Both the position numbers and the translations under genes were made by a program. This document shows positions 14,551-21,546 of a stretch of DNA of 21,546 nt, piece after piece. Position 1 is the first letter of the stretch, and each line of letters starts with the position of its first letter. The stretch spans positions 1 to 21,546 of the forward strand of contig DEIV01000094.1 in the NCBI GenBank assembly GCA_002352665.1, written 5' to 3'. The notes below the pieces were generated by a model. It ran no database searches. It worked only from the letters and a program-made list of their open reading frames with translations, and had not been told where the DNA came from. Origin of the DNA: Flavobacteriaceae bacterium UBA2765 (GTDB lineage Bacteria; Bacteroidota; Bacteroidia; Flavobacteriales; Flavobacteriaceae).

Positions 14551-16728
14551 ATGAAAAAAATCAATTGGTTTGTCAAAGTTTCTATTGGTATTATATTAGT
14601 AACCCTCGGTGTTACTGATATGATGGCACAACAAACGCTTGATGACGTAAAAAAAGCACGTGGTCTTAATGATCAGGATGTGCTATCTGCAGTTAAAACA
14701 TTCATGCCACGTGGTGGGCGTGATGAGTATTTTTCAATTGTTGGTACCGGTAATTCTGGTACCATGATCGTGTATGGATTACCTTCCATGCGTATTTATA
14801 AATATGTAGGCGTATTTTCACCTGAACCTTGGCAAGGTTATGGTTTTGACGACGAAAGTTCTCTAATGCTAAAAAAATCTTCACTTGACAATAGGATTAG
14901 CACCTATGGTGATATGCGTTTTCCTGCATTTTCTGAAAAAGATGGAAACTATGATGGTCATTTTGCTTTCTTTTCAGATGGAGCAAATTCTCGAATAGCT
15001 TTAATGGGATTAGATGATTTCGAAACAAAACAAGTTTTATCAAATCCCTTGTTTCCAAGTACATATCCTGGTGTTGCGGTTACCCAAAATACTGATTATA
15101 TCATTCAATCTAGTCAATATCCTGCTCCTTGGGATAGCAAAATAACTTCTGAATTTAGATCAGGTGTAACATTTTGGAAATTTGTAGAAGGAGAAAACAT
15201 TCACAAAAGTAGAATGATTAAAGAAAAGTCATTCACTGTAGAATTACCAACTTATACTTTAGACTATTTCGATGCCGGTAAAAGTAAAAGTGATGGTCTT
15301 ATGGTTGGTTTAGCCGAAAAAGATAGTAAAAACTATGTATATGTTTTAGACTATACTAAGTTAGCCAAAGCTCCAACTAAAAAAATAAACGATTTTAATG
15401 TAGTATCTTTTGCCGAGGCTAAAAAAAATAATGCAGTAGGATTTATTGAGCTTCCTGCTTCAGCCAGTACTGTAAAAGTAACAGCAAACGGTAAATATTT
15501 TATTATTGGTGCAGATAATACGTTGGTAGTTGACTTTGCTAAAGTAGAAAGTGCTTTAGCTAAAGGTGATGTTATTGCTTTAGCTGATGTACAAAAAGCA
15601 AGTATTGCTATAGGTAAAAATGTTGTTGATATCGCTTTTGATTATCGTAAAAATACCGCTTATGCTTCTGCTCATGGCGATAGTAAAATAGTTCGTTTTA
15701 ACTATGAAACAGGTAAAACTGATGAAGAGTTAAAATTAAGCTTTAAACCAAGTTTCTTAATGACTCCTCAAGGCATGTCTGCTTCTCCTCACTCAAATTA
15801 CTTAACTGTAGTTGATAAAGAAGGTTTATATGACAATTATCCTAATGTGGGTCCGGTACGTCCAAGTTTCCAACACTTGATAGATATTTCTTCTGATGAT
15901 ATGGCAGATGTATATACTATGAGTTTGCCTCAAGCAAATATGTATGGATCAGTTGCTGTATTACGTACTACAATTAAACCTATTATTCGTTATCCATTAG
16001 GTACCAATACTCGTACCGGTGAAATTTCTCGTTACAAAACGGTTGCAGGACAAGAAAAAATTGAAAGAGAAGGTAATAGAGTTCATATATTTGGAACTCT
16101 TATTCGTTCACATATTACTCCTGAAATTGTTACAGTTAATGAAGGTGACGTAGTTACTTTCCACTTAACCAACTTAGAGCGTGCTGAAGATGAAACACAT
16201 GGATTTACTGTTGATACATATGGTGTTCATGGTAGTTTTGAACCAGGGAAAACGGCTTCTGTAACCTTTACAGCAGATAGACCTGGTATATTCCCTTACT
16301 ATTGTACAGAGTTCTGTTCAGCCTTACACCTTGAAATGGAAGGAATCTTATTAATTCGCCCTAAAGGATATGTTGATGTAGAACAAAAGGATGTTGTTCT
16401 TACAGCTGATCAAATGGCTGAATACAAGAAAAATTACGAAGATAAATTAGTGGTAATAGATCAAACTCAAGATATTATTAATGGTGTAGTAACTTGGTTA
16501 AAAGAAAATAATTTCCAAGACTATCCTTATGTTGCTGCCTTAGTTGATGATGCTTTTGATCAATTAGAACAAGCGAAAACATCTAAAGAAAATCATGAGA
16601 AATATGCCAAAGAAGGAAAATATAAAGATGCTTTCTTATGGGCAGAACAATACTGGCAGTATCAAGTAAAAACTGCTGATGTAGGTTTACGTGCTAAGAA
16701 ACTCTTAGGAGAAAAAATAAATAAATAA
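14551..16728 (+). CDS. nosZ: NosZ-family protein keeping CuA but lacking the CuZ ligands (electron-entry subunit)
   Basis: 725 residues. A Sec signal peptide (1-26, MAQ|Q) replaces the Tat signal of clade I NosZ, so export is as in clade II. The beta-propeller region (about 45-500) aligns closely with the next gene (VLSAVKT, GLPSMRIYKYV, SSQYPAPWD, RYPLGTNTRTG), but every CuZ histidine position is substituted: R123/F124 for His-His, Y172, S306, D360, F402 or Q407, and R437. The cupredoxin domain (about 505-605) is complete for CuA: H550, C585, E587, C589, H593 and M596 in YYCTEFCSALHLEM. A helical tail of about 120 residues follows (605-725) and has no haem motif. It cannot reduce N2O alone; it probably passes electrons to the CuZ of its partner, encoded 32 bases downstream. 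Expression is from the FNR-type promoter at 14470-14512. Confidence 0.9.
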   Translation: MKKINWFVKVSIGIILVTLGVTDMMAQQTLDDVKKARGLNDQDVLSAVKTFMPRGGRDEYFSIVGTGNSGTMIVYGLPSMRIYKYVGVFSPEPWQGYGFDDESSLMLKKSSLDNRISTYGDMRFPAFSEKDGNYDGHFAFFSDGANSRIALMGLDDFETKQVLSNPLFPSTYPGVAVTQNTDYIIQSSQYPAPWDSKITSEFRSGVTFWKFVEGENIHKSRMIKEKSFTVELPTYTLDYFDAGKSKSDGLMVGLAEKDSKNYVYVLDYTKLAKAPTKKINDFNVVSFAEAKKNNAVGFIELPASASTVKVTANGKYFIIGADNTLVVDFAKVESALAKGDVIALADVQKASIAIGKNVVDIAFDYRKNTAYASAHGDSKIVRFNYETGKTDEELKLSFKPSFLMTPQGMSASPHSNYLTVVDKEGLYDNYPNVGPVRPSFQHLIDISSDDMADVYTMSLPQANMYGSVAVLRTTIKPIIRYPLGTNTRTGEISRYKTVAGQEKIEREGNRVHIFGTLIRSHITPEIVTVNEGDVVTFHLTNLERAEDETHGFTVDTYGVHGSFEPGKTASVTFTADRPGIFPYYCTEFCSALHLEMEGILLIRPKGYVDVEQKDVVLTADQMAEYKKNYEDKLVVIDQTQDIINGVVTWLKENNFQDYPYVAALVDDAFDQLEQAKTSKENHEKYAKEGKYKDAFLWAEQYWQYQVKTADVGLRAKKLLGEKINK

Positions 16729-16760
16729 AAAGTTTAGTCAAATTAAAAAAAATTCAAACA

Positions 16761-19469
16761 ATGAAAAATATAGTATATAAAAAATATGGCTCACTTTTTA
16801 TGATGGGCTTATTTATAATCACGTTAAGTTTCCTTACGGTAAGCTGCGGTGATAAGGATAAAAAGGGCGATGAATACGCCGGAGGAACAAATATTTCTGG
16901 GAAACCTTATGGTAAAGAATCATTTGGTGAGGTTGTAAAACGTAGAGGATTAAATGCTGATGATGTTTTATCAGCAGTAAAGACCTATACACCTGATAAT
17001 TTAAAAGATGAATATGTAGCATTAAATTCAGGAGGACAAGCGGGTAATTTACCAATGTATGCGATACCATCCATGCGTATGTTAAAATATGTACCTACGA
17101 ATACACGTCAACCCTACTCTGGTTTTGGATATAGTGAAGAAACCTATGGTTTAATGGAAGATGGTTTTATTGATGGAAAAGAAATTCTTTGGGGAGATAC
17201 ACATCATATTGGTTTTTCTGAAACAGACGGTCTTTATAACGGAAAATGGGCAACTATCAATGACAAAGCCAATCCGAGAATTTTTATTTACGATTTGAAT
17301 GACTGGCATGTAAAACAGGTAATAAACAGTCCTGTTTATCGTTCTAATCACGGTGGAGCTTTCTATACTCCAGATTCTCGCTACATTATGGAAGCTTCTC
17401 AATATCCAGCTCCTTTTGATAGAAAATATCACGAATTAAGTGAAGCAAACTTTGAAAAATATTGGAGAGGTGGAGTCACTTATTGGCGTTTTGATAATGA
17501 AACAGGTAGGGTGGACGAAAAGGCTTCTTTTACTTTTGAATTTCCTCCTTATACACAAGATTTATCAGATGCAGGTAAATTAGATTCTTACGGTTGGGGA
17601 TTTACCAATTCATTCTGTACAGAAATGTATTATGGTGGTATTGAAAGTGGTCGTCCTCCTTTTGAGGCTGGTTGTTCTTCTAGAGACGTTGATTATTTAC
17701 ATGTAACCAATTGGAAAAAAGCTGAAGAACTATTGAAAAATGGAACTATCAAGCCTAAAATGATTAGAGGTCATAAAGTAATCACTATGAAAGATGCTGT
17801 TAAACATGCATTGTTTTTCTTGATTCCTGAACCAAAATCACCTCATGGTGTAGATGTGGATCCTACTGGTCAATATATAGTTGTTGCCGGTAAATTAGAT
17901 TCTCATGCTTGGGTATACAAGTTTGATAAAATTATGACTGCCATTAACAACAAGCAGTTTGAAGGTACTGATAGATATGGTATTCCAATTATTAAATTAG
18001 AAGATGCTTTACATGGTAGTGTAGAAGTTGGATTAGGTCCATTACACAATCAATTTGACAAGAAAAAAGGAGTGATTTATACATCTATTTATGTAGATTC
18101 TAAAATTACAAAATGGGATTATATCAACCTAAAAGTTCTAGGCGATGTACCTTCTCATTATAATGTAGGGCACTTAGTAGCTGCACATGGTGATACTCAA
18201 GAACCTCATGGTAAATATCTAATCTCTTTAAATAAATTATCTATTGATCGTTTTAATCCGGTAGGGCCATTACACCCTCAAAATCATCAATTAATTGATA
18301 TTAGTGGAGATGATGACCCTAAAGTTATTTACGATTTACCATTACCATTAGGTGAACCGCATTATACTGCTATATTATCCGTAAACGATTATAAATCAAC
18401 TTCAACTTATCCTTTAGGAACTAACATTGCTACAAGTACAAAATCTAAGTATTTTACAGAATTAGGTGCCGAAAAAGTAGATATAAAAGGAAATACAGTA
18501 CGTATATACGGTACTATTAAAGATGGAATAGTAAACCCTGCAAATATAAAAGTTAACCAAGGTCAAACTGTATATATTCACTTGACAAATCACGGGAAAA
18601 CTAAATTAGATCATTATGTCTATCAAATTTCATCTTATGACAAAATGTATCATTTTAGTCCCGGCGAAACGGCAACTATTAAATTTAAAGCTGAAAAATC
18701 AGGTATGTATCCATTATTATTAGATGCACAAAATAATCCAAGCAAGCGTCAGCTTATAGGATATTTATCTGTTGATTATAAGCAAGATGCTGAGAATGAC
18801 CGTGTATTGGCTTATACTGATCGTATCAATCGTGATATGAAAATGCAATCGTTTAAACCATCAGCTATTGAATTGGCAAACTTACTTCCCGGTGAATTAG
18901 AATATTTAAACTATGGTTGTAGTGCTTGTCATAAATTTGGTGAAGAATTTAACGGACCAGATTTATTAATGGTTGACAAACGTAGAGATGACAAGTGGTT
19001 AACTGAATGGATCTTAGACCCAGAATCTAAAATGAAAGATGCCGATATTGAAGCCATGCGTCAACATTATAAATTGGCGATGCCAAACCAAAATGTGTCA
19101 AAAGAAAATGTCACTAAGATTATTGCTTTCTTGAAAGCTAAAACAGAGCAAATTATGAAAGAAAAATCAGGTGATGCTCCTGCTGAAGTAGCAGGTGGTG
19201 ATTATGGTAATGGTAAAGAAATTTATGATACCAAATGTATGGCTTGTCATGCCACAGGTGTAACCGGTGCTCCTAAGTTAGACGAAAAAGAACGTTGGGC
19301 AACCATTGCCGCTCAAGGTATGGATGTCTTACAAGATCATGCTGTTAAAGGATTCCAAGGAAAAATTGGTGTAATGCCTCCAAAAGGTGGTTTTGCAGAT
19401 CTATCTGATGAGGATATTAATAATGTAATTAAATATATGTTGCATCAAGCAGGTGCAACTGCTAAATAA
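16761..19469 (+). CDS. nosZ: NosZ-family protein keeping CuZ, lacking CuA, with two C-terminal cytochrome c domains (catalytic subunit)
   Basis: 902 residues. The N-terminus is a lipoprotein signal ending LTVSC, so C29 would be lipidated. The propeller (about 60-575) has all seven CuZ ligands in their clade II contexts: H148-H149 (GDTHH), H197 (SNHGGAF), H362 (SPHGVDV), H429 (GLGPLHNQFD), H471 with H476 nearby, and H505 (VGPLHPQN). The cupredoxin domain (580-673) keeps its fold length but not its copper site: the positions of C585, C589, H593 and M596 of the partner are L654, N658, K662 and L665; only H618 may persist. Two mono-haem cytochrome c domains follow: CSACH 720-724 with probable axial M774, and CMACH 826-830 with M872. 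It should reduce N2O to N2 but needs a CuA from elsewhere, most simply the preceding gene product. A strong terminator follows. Confidence 0.92.
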   Translation: MKNIVYKKYGSLFMMGLFIITLSFLTVSCGDKDKKGDEYAGGTNISGKPYGKESFGEVVKRRGLNADDVLSAVKTYTPDNLKDEYVALNSGGQAGNLPMYAIPSMRMLKYVPTNTRQPYSGFGYSEETYGLMEDGFIDGKEILWGDTHHIGFSETDGLYNGKWATINDKANPRIFIYDLNDWHVKQVINSPVYRSNHGGAFYTPDSRYIMEASQYPAPFDRKYHELSEANFEKYWRGGVTYWRFDNETGRVDEKASFTFEFPPYTQDLSDAGKLDSYGWGFTNSFCTEMYYGGIESGRPPFEAGCSSRDVDYLHVTNWKKAEELLKNGTIKPKMIRGHKVITMKDAVKHALFFLIPEPKSPHGVDVDPTGQYIVVAGKLDSHAWVYKFDKIMTAINNKQFEGTDRYGIPIIKLEDALHGSVEVGLGPLHNQFDKKKGVIYTSIYVDSKITKWDYINLKVLGDVPSHYNVGHLVAAHGDTQEPHGKYLISLNKLSIDRFNPVGPLHPQNHQLIDISGDDDPKVIYDLPLPLGEPHYTAILSVNDYKSTSTYPLGTNIATSTKSKYFTELGAEKVDIKGNTVRIYGTIKDGIVNPANIKVNQGQTVYIHLTNHGKTKLDHYVYQISSYDKMYHFSPGETATIKFKAEKSGMYPLLLDAQNNPSKRQLIGYLSVDYKQDAENDRVLAYTDRINRDMKMQSFKPSAIELANLLPGELEYLNYGCSACHKFGEEFNGPDLLMVDKRRDDKWLTEWILDPESKMKDADIEAMRQHYKLAMPNQNVSKENVTKIIAFLKAKTEQIMKEKSGDAPAEVAGGDYGNGKEIYDTKCMACHATGVTGAPKLDEKERWATIAAQGMDVLQDHAVKGFQGKIGVMPPKGGFADLSDEDINNVIKYMLHQAGATAK

Positions 19470-19477
19470 TTATTGAG

Positions 19478-19514
19478 AACCCGAGTAAGTATGTTTCTTT
19501 ACTCGGGTTTTTTT
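19478..19514 (+). terminator. Strong intrinsic terminator after the two nosZ genes
   Basis: Perfect 11-bp stem (19478-19488 aacccgagtaa with 19499-19509 ttactcgggtt), 10-nt loop, T run to 19514. It lies inside the nos cluster, so accessory genes downstream would be expressed by read-through or from other promoters, at a lower level than the reductase subunits. Confidence 0.93.
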
Positions 19515-19524
19515 AAAAAATTAA

Positions 19525-19542
19525 ACCGAATTTTTATTCGGT
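19525..19542. other. Second small hairpin before the NosB-like gene
   Basis: accgaat (19525-19531) pairs with attcggt (19536-19542) around tttt. No T run follows, so it is not a standard terminator; it may protect an RNA end or be a regulator site. A further ATAAAC-N5-GTTTAT stem (19547-19563) lies immediately before the ATG at 19567 and could affect its translation. Confidence 0.4.
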
Positions 19543-19566
19543 CTAAATAAACAAAACGTTTATCTA

Positions 19567-20391
19567 ATGGAAAATCAATCTAATAAATTTGGCCTACTCT
19601 ATAAAGTATTTGGAGTATTGGCAATAGTATTAATTATAGTAGTTTATTTTATACCCATTTGGTGGGTAGCATTGCAAAGTCATCAATACCCAAAATCAAT
19701 GTATCCTAAAGGAATTCGTATTGAATTTAAATACAATGGTGTATACAATGGTTGTGAAGGAGTACAAGAAAGGGCCGAAATTACAACTAATGAAGGTGCA
19801 GAATGTTTAGTAGAAATGAACGCTATTAACCATTATATTGGAATGTTCCCTATTGTTCAAGGTCTTAATAGCCGTGTTTACAATAAACATATTGACGGAG
19901 AACGAACTGTAGTACCTGAATATTGGGTATTTGATACGGCAAAAGATGGTAGTGGTGAAGATGTCATTGATCCTGCAACAGGAGCTGCTAAAGAAATCAA
20001 CGTAACTCCAACATATTTGAATATTTTAAATGGAATTTTAGTCAATTCTAAATATATTTTTGGTGTATTAATAGTAATGATAATCATTTTTATAGTCACA
20101 CCTAAAAAGAAAACTACACTATTTGCTTTTTTACCGGCATTACTACCTTTCTATTTCCTTTTCTTATACATGTATTCTATGTATTGGTATGGACATCATT
20201 TAGATCTACATGGTGGTGGCGCTTTTGCAGGTATTAAACCATTTATGCCGACTATTTTTGGGCATGGTAAAGTAGCGCAATTTGAAACTGTTGCTTATCC
20301 TTATTATGGGTTTGGTGTAGCATTTTTAGTTTTTGTAGTTTTAATCTTTGCCATTTTATTTAAAAGAAAATCTATTGCATTAAAAAAATAG
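19567..20391 (+). CDS. nosB: NosB-like membrane protein of the N2O reductase cluster
   Basis: 274 residues with four predicted membrane helices: about 12-35, 162-178, 184-205 and 246-266. The long segment between helices 1 and 2 (36-160) is on the outside and carries two Cys (C63, C80) and IKHY-like His/Met-containing stretches (INHYIGMFP, 87-95). The loop between helices 3 and 4 is His-rich (YGHHLDLHGGG, 208-218; H233). Position directly after nosZ and before nosD, size and topology match NosB of clade II nos clusters such as that of Wolinella, whose exact role is unsettled (electron transfer or maturation at the membrane). The histidines could bind copper, but that is inference. The name rests on context and remembered similarity more than on a diagnostic motif. 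Confidence 0.7.
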   Translation: MENQSNKFGLLYKVFGVLAIVLIIVVYFIPIWWVALQSHQYPKSMYPKGIRIEFKYNGVYNGCEGVQERAEITTNEGAECLVEMNAINHYIGMFPIVQGLNSRVYNKHIDGERTVVPEYWVFDTAKDGSGEDVIDPATGAAKEINVTPTYLNILNGILVNSKYIFGVLIVMIIIFIVTPKKKTTLFAFLPALLPFYFLFLYMYSMYWYGHHLDLHGGGAFAGIKPFMPTIFGHGKVAQFETVAYPYYGFGVAFLVFVVLIFAILFKRKSIALKK

Positions 20392-20435
20392 ACACTTTTT
20401 GAAAACCAAAAGTTTTATTCTCCTCTGTTAGAGGC

Positions 20436-20467
20436 GTTGGTAGCTGTCTCTTTTAATAATACATTTG
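20436..20467 (+). promoter_or_regulatory. Candidate housekeeping promoter for nosD
   Basis: GTTG (20436-20439) as -33 element, 20-bp spacer, perfect -7 box TACATTTG (20460-20467); predicted start near 20472, about 78 nt before the TTG start of nosD. Unlike the nosZ promoter it has no TGATA dyad. It lies inside the loop of the terminator-like stem 20442-20520. Confidence 0.5.
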
Positions 20468-20525
20468 TTAGTAATTTTTAATACTTTCGTTAACGATCAT
20501 TTTTATTTTTAGAGACAGCTTTTTT
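20442..20525 (+). terminator. Long-loop terminator-like stem between the NosB-like gene and nosD
   Basis: agctgtctct (20442-20451) pairs perfectly with agagacagct (20511-20520), followed by T to 20525. The 59-nt loop is long, so the stem may form only slowly. A small cctct-gtt-agagg hairpin (20422-20434) precedes it. Transcripts starting at about 20472 would lack the first arm and so escape termination. Confidence 0.5.
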
Positions 20526-20549
20526 AATTAATATAATTACAAATTTATT

Positions 20550-21546
20550 TTGAGACACTTCCTAGTTATAGCTATATTACTTATACAGTTCAGTATTTTT
20601 TCGCAAGAAAAACATGCTGAAAAACATGGTTTACTTATTGAAATCACTCCTTTTGAATCAGACAAAGAGCAAGTATTTCTAAATACTTTACTCAAAAATT
20701 TGAAACCTGGTGATACTTTGAAACTGAAACCTGGTTTCTATACAGGCCCCGCTACGATTAAAGTGCCAAATGTAGTAATTGATGGTGGTGGAAAGGCAAC
20801 AGTTTCAGGTATGGATAATGAATCTGTTATTTATGTAAAAGCGAATAATGTTACCATACAAAATTTACACATTACACATTCTGGTGATTCTCCTGATCGT
20901 TTAGATGCCGGTGTGAAAATTATTGAAGCAAATAATACTATTGTAAAAAACTGTTTGATAAATGAATGTTTATTTGGTGTTGATATTTTTAAATCGGATG
21001 GATGTATTATAGAACATAATGATATATCTTCTATTACTAGAAAACCACTCGCATTAAAAGGTGATGCAATTAGATTATGGTATTCTACCAACAACACAAT
21101 ACATTATAATTCTTGGTATAAGGTTCGTGATATGGTTGTTTGGTATTCATCTGGTAATCTTTTCGAAGGTAATAAAGGTGTAGGAAATAGGTATAGTATT
21201 CATTTTATGTACTCGCATAATAATCGAATTCATAAAAATGAGTTTTATGACAATTCTGTAGGAGTGTTTTTAATGTATAGTGAACAAACTATTTTATCAG
21301 AAAATTTAATTCAAGCTTCTACAGGAACCTCTGGAATGTGTGTGGGTTTAAAAGAAACATCCTCTAATCAAATACTCAATAATCGATTTTTATATTCAGC
21401 ATACGGACTTCACTTTGATGTGTCTCCATTTGTTCCTGAAAAAATGAATACAATAATTGGTAATGAAATTGCTTTTTGTAATGTAGGCATGCTTTTTCAC
21501 TCAGATTTAGAAGGTAATTTAATTAAAGGAAATTATATGCATGATA
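20550..21546 (+). CDS. nosD: NosD, periplasmic maturation protein of N2O reductase (3' end outside the window)
   Basis: 332 residues are visible and the frame is open to the last base. There is no ATG near the start; TTG at 20550 begins a good signal peptide (residues 1-18, ending SIFSQ), and a stop lies 21 bases upstream, so it is chosen. The body is a parallel beta-helix with the CASH/NosD repeats: LKPGDTLKLKPGFYTGP (about 50-66), GDAIRLWYSTNNTIHYN, KVRDMVVWYSSGNLFEGN and NRYSIHFMYSHNNRIHKN, and GVFLMYSEQTILSEN, the characteristic NosD series. NosD works with the NosFY ABC transporter to assemble the CuZ sulfide-bridged copper cluster; nosF and nosY probably follow beyond the window. Its presence supports that a CuZ enzyme is made here. 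Separate promoter candidate at 20436-20467. Confidence 0.93.
   Translation, partial: MRHFLVIAILLIQFSIFSQEKHAEKHGLLIEITPFESDKEQVFLNTLLKNLKPGDTLKLKPGFYTGPATIKVPNVVIDGGGKATVSGMDNESVIYVKANNVTIQNLHITHSGDSPDRLDAGVKIIEANNTIVKNCLINECLFGVDIFKSDGCIIEHNDISSITRKPLALKGDAIRLWYSTNNTIHYNSWYKVRDMVVWYSSGNLFEGNKGVGNRYSIHFMYSHNNRIHKNEFYDNSVGVFLMYSEQTILSENLIQASTGTSGMCVGLKETSSNQILNNRFLYSAYGLHFDVSPFVPEKMNTIIGNEIAFCNVGMLFHSDLEGNLIKGNYMHD

Noticed and set aside
14551..16728. Reading the first NosZ homologue as an ordinary complete N2O reductase
   Set aside because: None of the seven CuZ histidines is present at its aligned position, so it cannot be a self-sufficient enzyme despite its perfect CuA motif.
14551..19469. 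Treating the first NosZ homologue as a decaying pseudogene
   Set aside because: The frame is intact over 725 residues, the CuA site and signal peptide are perfect, it is the first gene behind the regulated promoter, and the loss is complementary to that of its neighbour.
20831..21097. 88-residue minus-strand frame
   Set aside because: Lies entirely inside nosD, whose beta-helix repeats are unmistakable on the plus strand.
1..21546. CRISPR arrays, tRNA genes, insertion sequences, attachment sites
   Set aside because: No regularly spaced direct repeats, no cloverleaf-like segment and no transposase or integrase coding sequence was seen.

Overview
The window is AT-rich bacterial DNA with the signature of a marine-type Bacteroidetes, probably a Flavobacteriia member. 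Shine-Dalgarno sites are weak, two genes use TTG starts, promoters have the Bacteroidetes TAnnTTTG -7 box, and families such as DUF3857-type transglutaminase proteins and single-chain potassium channels with this gene order are typical of the group. No phage, insertion sequence, rRNA, tRNA or CRISPR is visible.

Layout. 1-3117: the end of a catalytically dead transglutaminase-like protein, a voltage-gated-type potassium channel with a zinc-ribbon tail, and miaA. 3118-8126: lipid/CoA genes (a 603-residue acyl-CoA dehydrogenase, a long-chain acyl-CoA ligase, a frameshifted quinone oxidoreductase). Between the first two lies a promoter and strong terminator with no ORF, i.e. a candidate small RNA of about 100 nt. 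8242-8762: a RelE/ParE-type toxin and its antitoxin on the minus strand. 9056-12046: three paralogous universal stress proteins and a small eRF1-like protein. 12161-13528: oxygen-independent coproporphyrinogen oxidase hemN. 13565-13996: an Rrf2-family regulator with three cysteines. 14551-21546: a nitrous oxide reduction (nos) cluster of two NosZ-family genes, a NosB-like membrane protein and nosD, which runs off the window.

The main discovery candidate is the nos pair. Each of the two adjacent NosZ homologues has lost what the other keeps. The first (14551-16728) has an intact CuA site but none of the seven CuZ histidines. The second (16761-19469) has all seven CuZ histidines, has lost the CuA cysteines, histidine and methionine, and carries two extra cytochrome c domains on a lipoprotein. 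This looks like a normally homodimeric N2O reductase turned into an obligate heteromer with an electron-entry subunit and a catalytic subunit.

The second is a regulon readable in the DNA. An FNR/CRP-type dyad TGATA-N2-TATCA occurs in front of the usp operon, between the divergent third usp and hemN (serving both), in front of the nos genes and in front of the candidate small RNA. In all five promoters the -7 box begins exactly 29.5 bp from the dyad centre, the geometry of a class II activator site near -41.5. A sixth, less perfect site precedes the acyl-CoA dehydrogenase. The window therefore reads as a low-oxygen island: anaerobic haem synthesis, stress proteins, N2O respiration and possibly a regulatory RNA under one oxygen- or NO-responsive factor that is not encoded here.
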